Shown here: positions 6,729 through 7,203 of the stretch, piece by piece
Numbering within the stretch: the first letter of the stretch is position 1
How the letters are laid out: each line of letters starts with the position of its first letter
Assembly (NCBI GenBank): GCA_002494125.1
Contig: DLBD01000112.1
Location: 1 to 7,203 of the forward strand
Reading direction: 5' to 3'
DNA from: Ruminococcaceae bacterium UBA7030
GTDB lineage: Bacteria > Bacillota > Clostridia > Oscillospirales > Acutalibacteraceae
Length of the DNA stretch: 7,203 nucleotides
The notes under the pieces: generated by a model
What the model was told of the DNA's origin: nothing
Seen by the model: the letters and a program-made list of their open reading frames with translations, nothing else
Databases searched by the model: none
Program-made: the position numbers and the translations under genes

Positions 6729-6957
6729 TTAACCTCTTAAACTCATTTGCAAGATGAGCGTTTTTATTAATTCTGAAATTGGGACATTTCTGAAATTCAG
6801 GGTGCTTGTTATTATAGAATTTTTCCGGGCGAATACCCTTCAAAACCTTACAATTAATACCATCAACATTTTTACAAACCGCACATTGCGGAATAAAATT
6901 AGTTTTTTCCTTAGTAGAAGCAAAAAATCTCTGTTTTGCTTTTTGTTTTTCAGTCAT
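6718..6957 (-). CDS. Small four-cysteine protein, probable metal binder (79 aa)
   Basis: I do not recognise a named family. The N-terminus is basic (MTEKQKAKQRFF). Four cysteines follow, at 25, 28, 36 and 58 (QCAVCK, NCKV, KCPNF), spaced C-x2-C-x7-C-x21-C. This would suit a small zinc-ribbon-like fold or, less likely, an iron-sulfur site. The KCPNF ending of the cysteine block is common in small clostridial proteins, in my recollection. The open frame runs upstream to 7182, but that extension would pass through the promoter, a terminator and the tRNA-like element. The ATG at 6957 is preceded by AGGTGG (6961-6966) and a promoter at 6986-7013. The gene overlaps the next gene by 11 nt (stop TGA inside the next start region), so the pair is probably translated as a unit. 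Confidence 0.72.
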   Translation of the reverse strand: MTEKQKAKQRFFASTKEKTNFIPQCAVCKNVDGINCKVLKGIRPEKFYNNKHPEFQKCPNFRINKNAHLANEFKRLNDV

Positions 6958-6960
6958 AAT

Positions 6961-6966
6961 CCACCT
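6961..6966 (-). promoter_or_regulatory. Ribosome binding site that fixes the four-cysteine gene start
   Basis: AGGTGG on the minus strand has its AGG 6 nt from the ATG at 6957. A second AAAAGGTGG (6968-6976) lies just upstream. Together with the promoter they argue for the 79-residue product, not the 154-residue frame. Confidence 0.65.
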
Positions 6967-6985
6967 GCCACCTTTTCTAATTATA

Positions 6986-7013
6986 ATTATATCAGTTTTA
7001 ACGGTATTATCAA
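6986..7013 (-). promoter_or_regulatory. Promoter of the two small genes (extended -10)
   Basis: TTGATA (7008-7013, 5 of 6) and TATAAT (6986-6991, perfect) are separated by 16 nt on the minus strand. TGA precedes the -10, giving an extended -10 (TGnTATAAT). Transcription would begin near 6979, some 20 nt before the start codon of the four-cysteine gene. Confidence 0.78.
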
Positions 7014-7051
7014 TAATAAATTGCAGCATTTGCCCTCGGTCGTAAGTTCGC

Positions 7052-7083
7052 AAAAAATAAAAGGCATCGCTTTGGATGCCTTT
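7052..7083 (-). terminator. Rho-independent terminator right after the tRNA-like element
   Basis: The arms AAAGGCATC (7075-7083) and GATGCCTTT (7060-7068) pair over 9 bases around a 6-nt loop. On the minus strand they are followed by TATTTTTT (7052-7059). The stem starts 2 nt after the encoded CCA (7086-7088), as expected for the last gene of an expressed tRNA unit. Confidence 0.9.
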
Positions 7084-7085
7084 AG

Positions 7086-7203
7086 TGGTTGCGGAGGTAA
7101 GACTCGAACTTACCATCGCGCAGGCTTTGCCTGCTTGAACTCTTGCGGTGCCCAAAATTTGATTGCTTAATTCTGCGCTCAAATTTTGACCGCTGCGCCA
7201 CTA
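7086..7203 (-). tRNA. Aberrant tRNA-like element, 5' end outside the window
   Basis: The 3' half is a textbook tRNA. It has T-stem GTAAG/CTTAC, T-loop TTCGAGT with the G53-C61 pair, acceptor strand CTCCGCA, discriminator A and encoded CCA (7086-7088). A terminator follows at once. Upstream, GCAGGC-AAA-GCCTGC looks like the long variable arm of a type II tRNA (Leu/Ser/Tyr class). Near the window edge, GCGC-AGCGGT...GCGC resembles a D-arm. However, 118 nt already lie between the edge and the CCA, too long even for a type II tRNA, and no 7-nt anticodon loop with U33 is found. The best stem (TTTTG/CAAGA around GGCACCG) has G at 33. The 5' acceptor strand (TGCGGAG or CGCGGAG expected) is outside the window. 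It may be a tRNA interrupted by a palindromic insert, a pseudo-tRNA, a tRNA-like RNA, or an attachment-site remnant. Identity is not assigned. Confidence 0.45.
7132..7193. repeat. Long interrupted palindrome within the tRNA-like element
   Basis: Read on the minus strand, GCGGT-CAAAATTTGA is answered by TCAAATTTTG-(GGC)-ACCGC. That is 15 paired bases with a 3-base bulge around a 16-nt loop (GCGCAGAATTAAGCAA). A second element, GCGCAG in that loop, is complementary to CTGCGC at the end of the GCAGGC/GCCTGC hairpin nearby. The nested pairing is much stronger than chance for such a short stretch and is not part of a canonical cloverleaf. Confidence 0.6.

Noticed and set aside
6958..7182. N-terminal extension of the four-cysteine protein (154-residue frame)
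   Set aside because: It would be translated from the tRNA-like element, through a strong terminator and the promoter. A good ribosome site precedes the ATG at 6957.
7086..7203. tmRNA 3' end
   Set aside because: The acceptor sequence and the adjacent long hairpins do not match the tmRNA tRNA-like domain, and no tag-peptide frame is visible. It cannot be fully excluded without the upstream sequence.
1..7203. CRISPR array, insertion sequence or prophage genes
   Set aside because: No regularly spaced repeats, transposase, integrase or phage structural motifs were found on either strand.

Overview
The window reads as ordinary chromosomal DNA from a low-to-moderate GC Gram-positive anaerobe, most likely a gut Clostridia member (Oscillospiraceae/Lachnospiraceae-like). 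The basis is strong AGGAG-type ribosome sites, near-consensus sigma-A promoters, U-tailed terminators, and protein sequences of clostridial style. No phage, IS or CRISPR hallmark is visible. Taxonomy is inference only.

Every convincing gene is on the minus strand, so transcription runs from high to low coordinates. In that order: (1) 7203-7086, an aberrant tRNA-like element whose 5' end lies beyond the window, with a perfect tRNA 3' half (T-arm, acceptor strand, encoded CCA), followed 2 nt later by a terminator. (2) 6957-6489, two overlapping small genes of 79 codons each: a four-cysteine protein, then an acidic protein, both of unknown function, behind a good extended -10 promoter. (3) 6404-5220, a secreted lipoprotein lipase of the Geobacillus/Staphylococcus type. 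(4) 5140-4442, an AqpZ-type aquaporin with a perfect consensus promoter. (5) 4329-1807, a cytoplasmic GH2 beta-mannosidase. (6) 1683-49, an acyl-CoA ligase that may head an operon continuing past position 1.

The genes from the aquaporin onward look like separate, tightly packed transcription units: each terminator U-tract ends within a few bases of the next gene's -35 box. A loose metabolic theme can be inferred. The lipase releases fatty acids outside the cell, the ligase activates a carboxylic acid to its CoA thioester, and the beta-mannosidase trims imported manno-oligosaccharides. The sequence does not show co-regulation. The aquaporin's selectivity residues say water rather than glycerol, so it is probably not the partner channel for lipase-released glycerol.

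The least explained part is the right edge (about 7086-7203): a tRNA 3' end joined to a body that does not fold as a standard tRNA and contains a long interrupted palindrome. The start sites of the aquaporin and the four-cysteine gene are set downstream of their longest open frames, because the ribosome sites (and, for the latter, the promoter) demand it. No gene-free stretch exceeds 300 bases.
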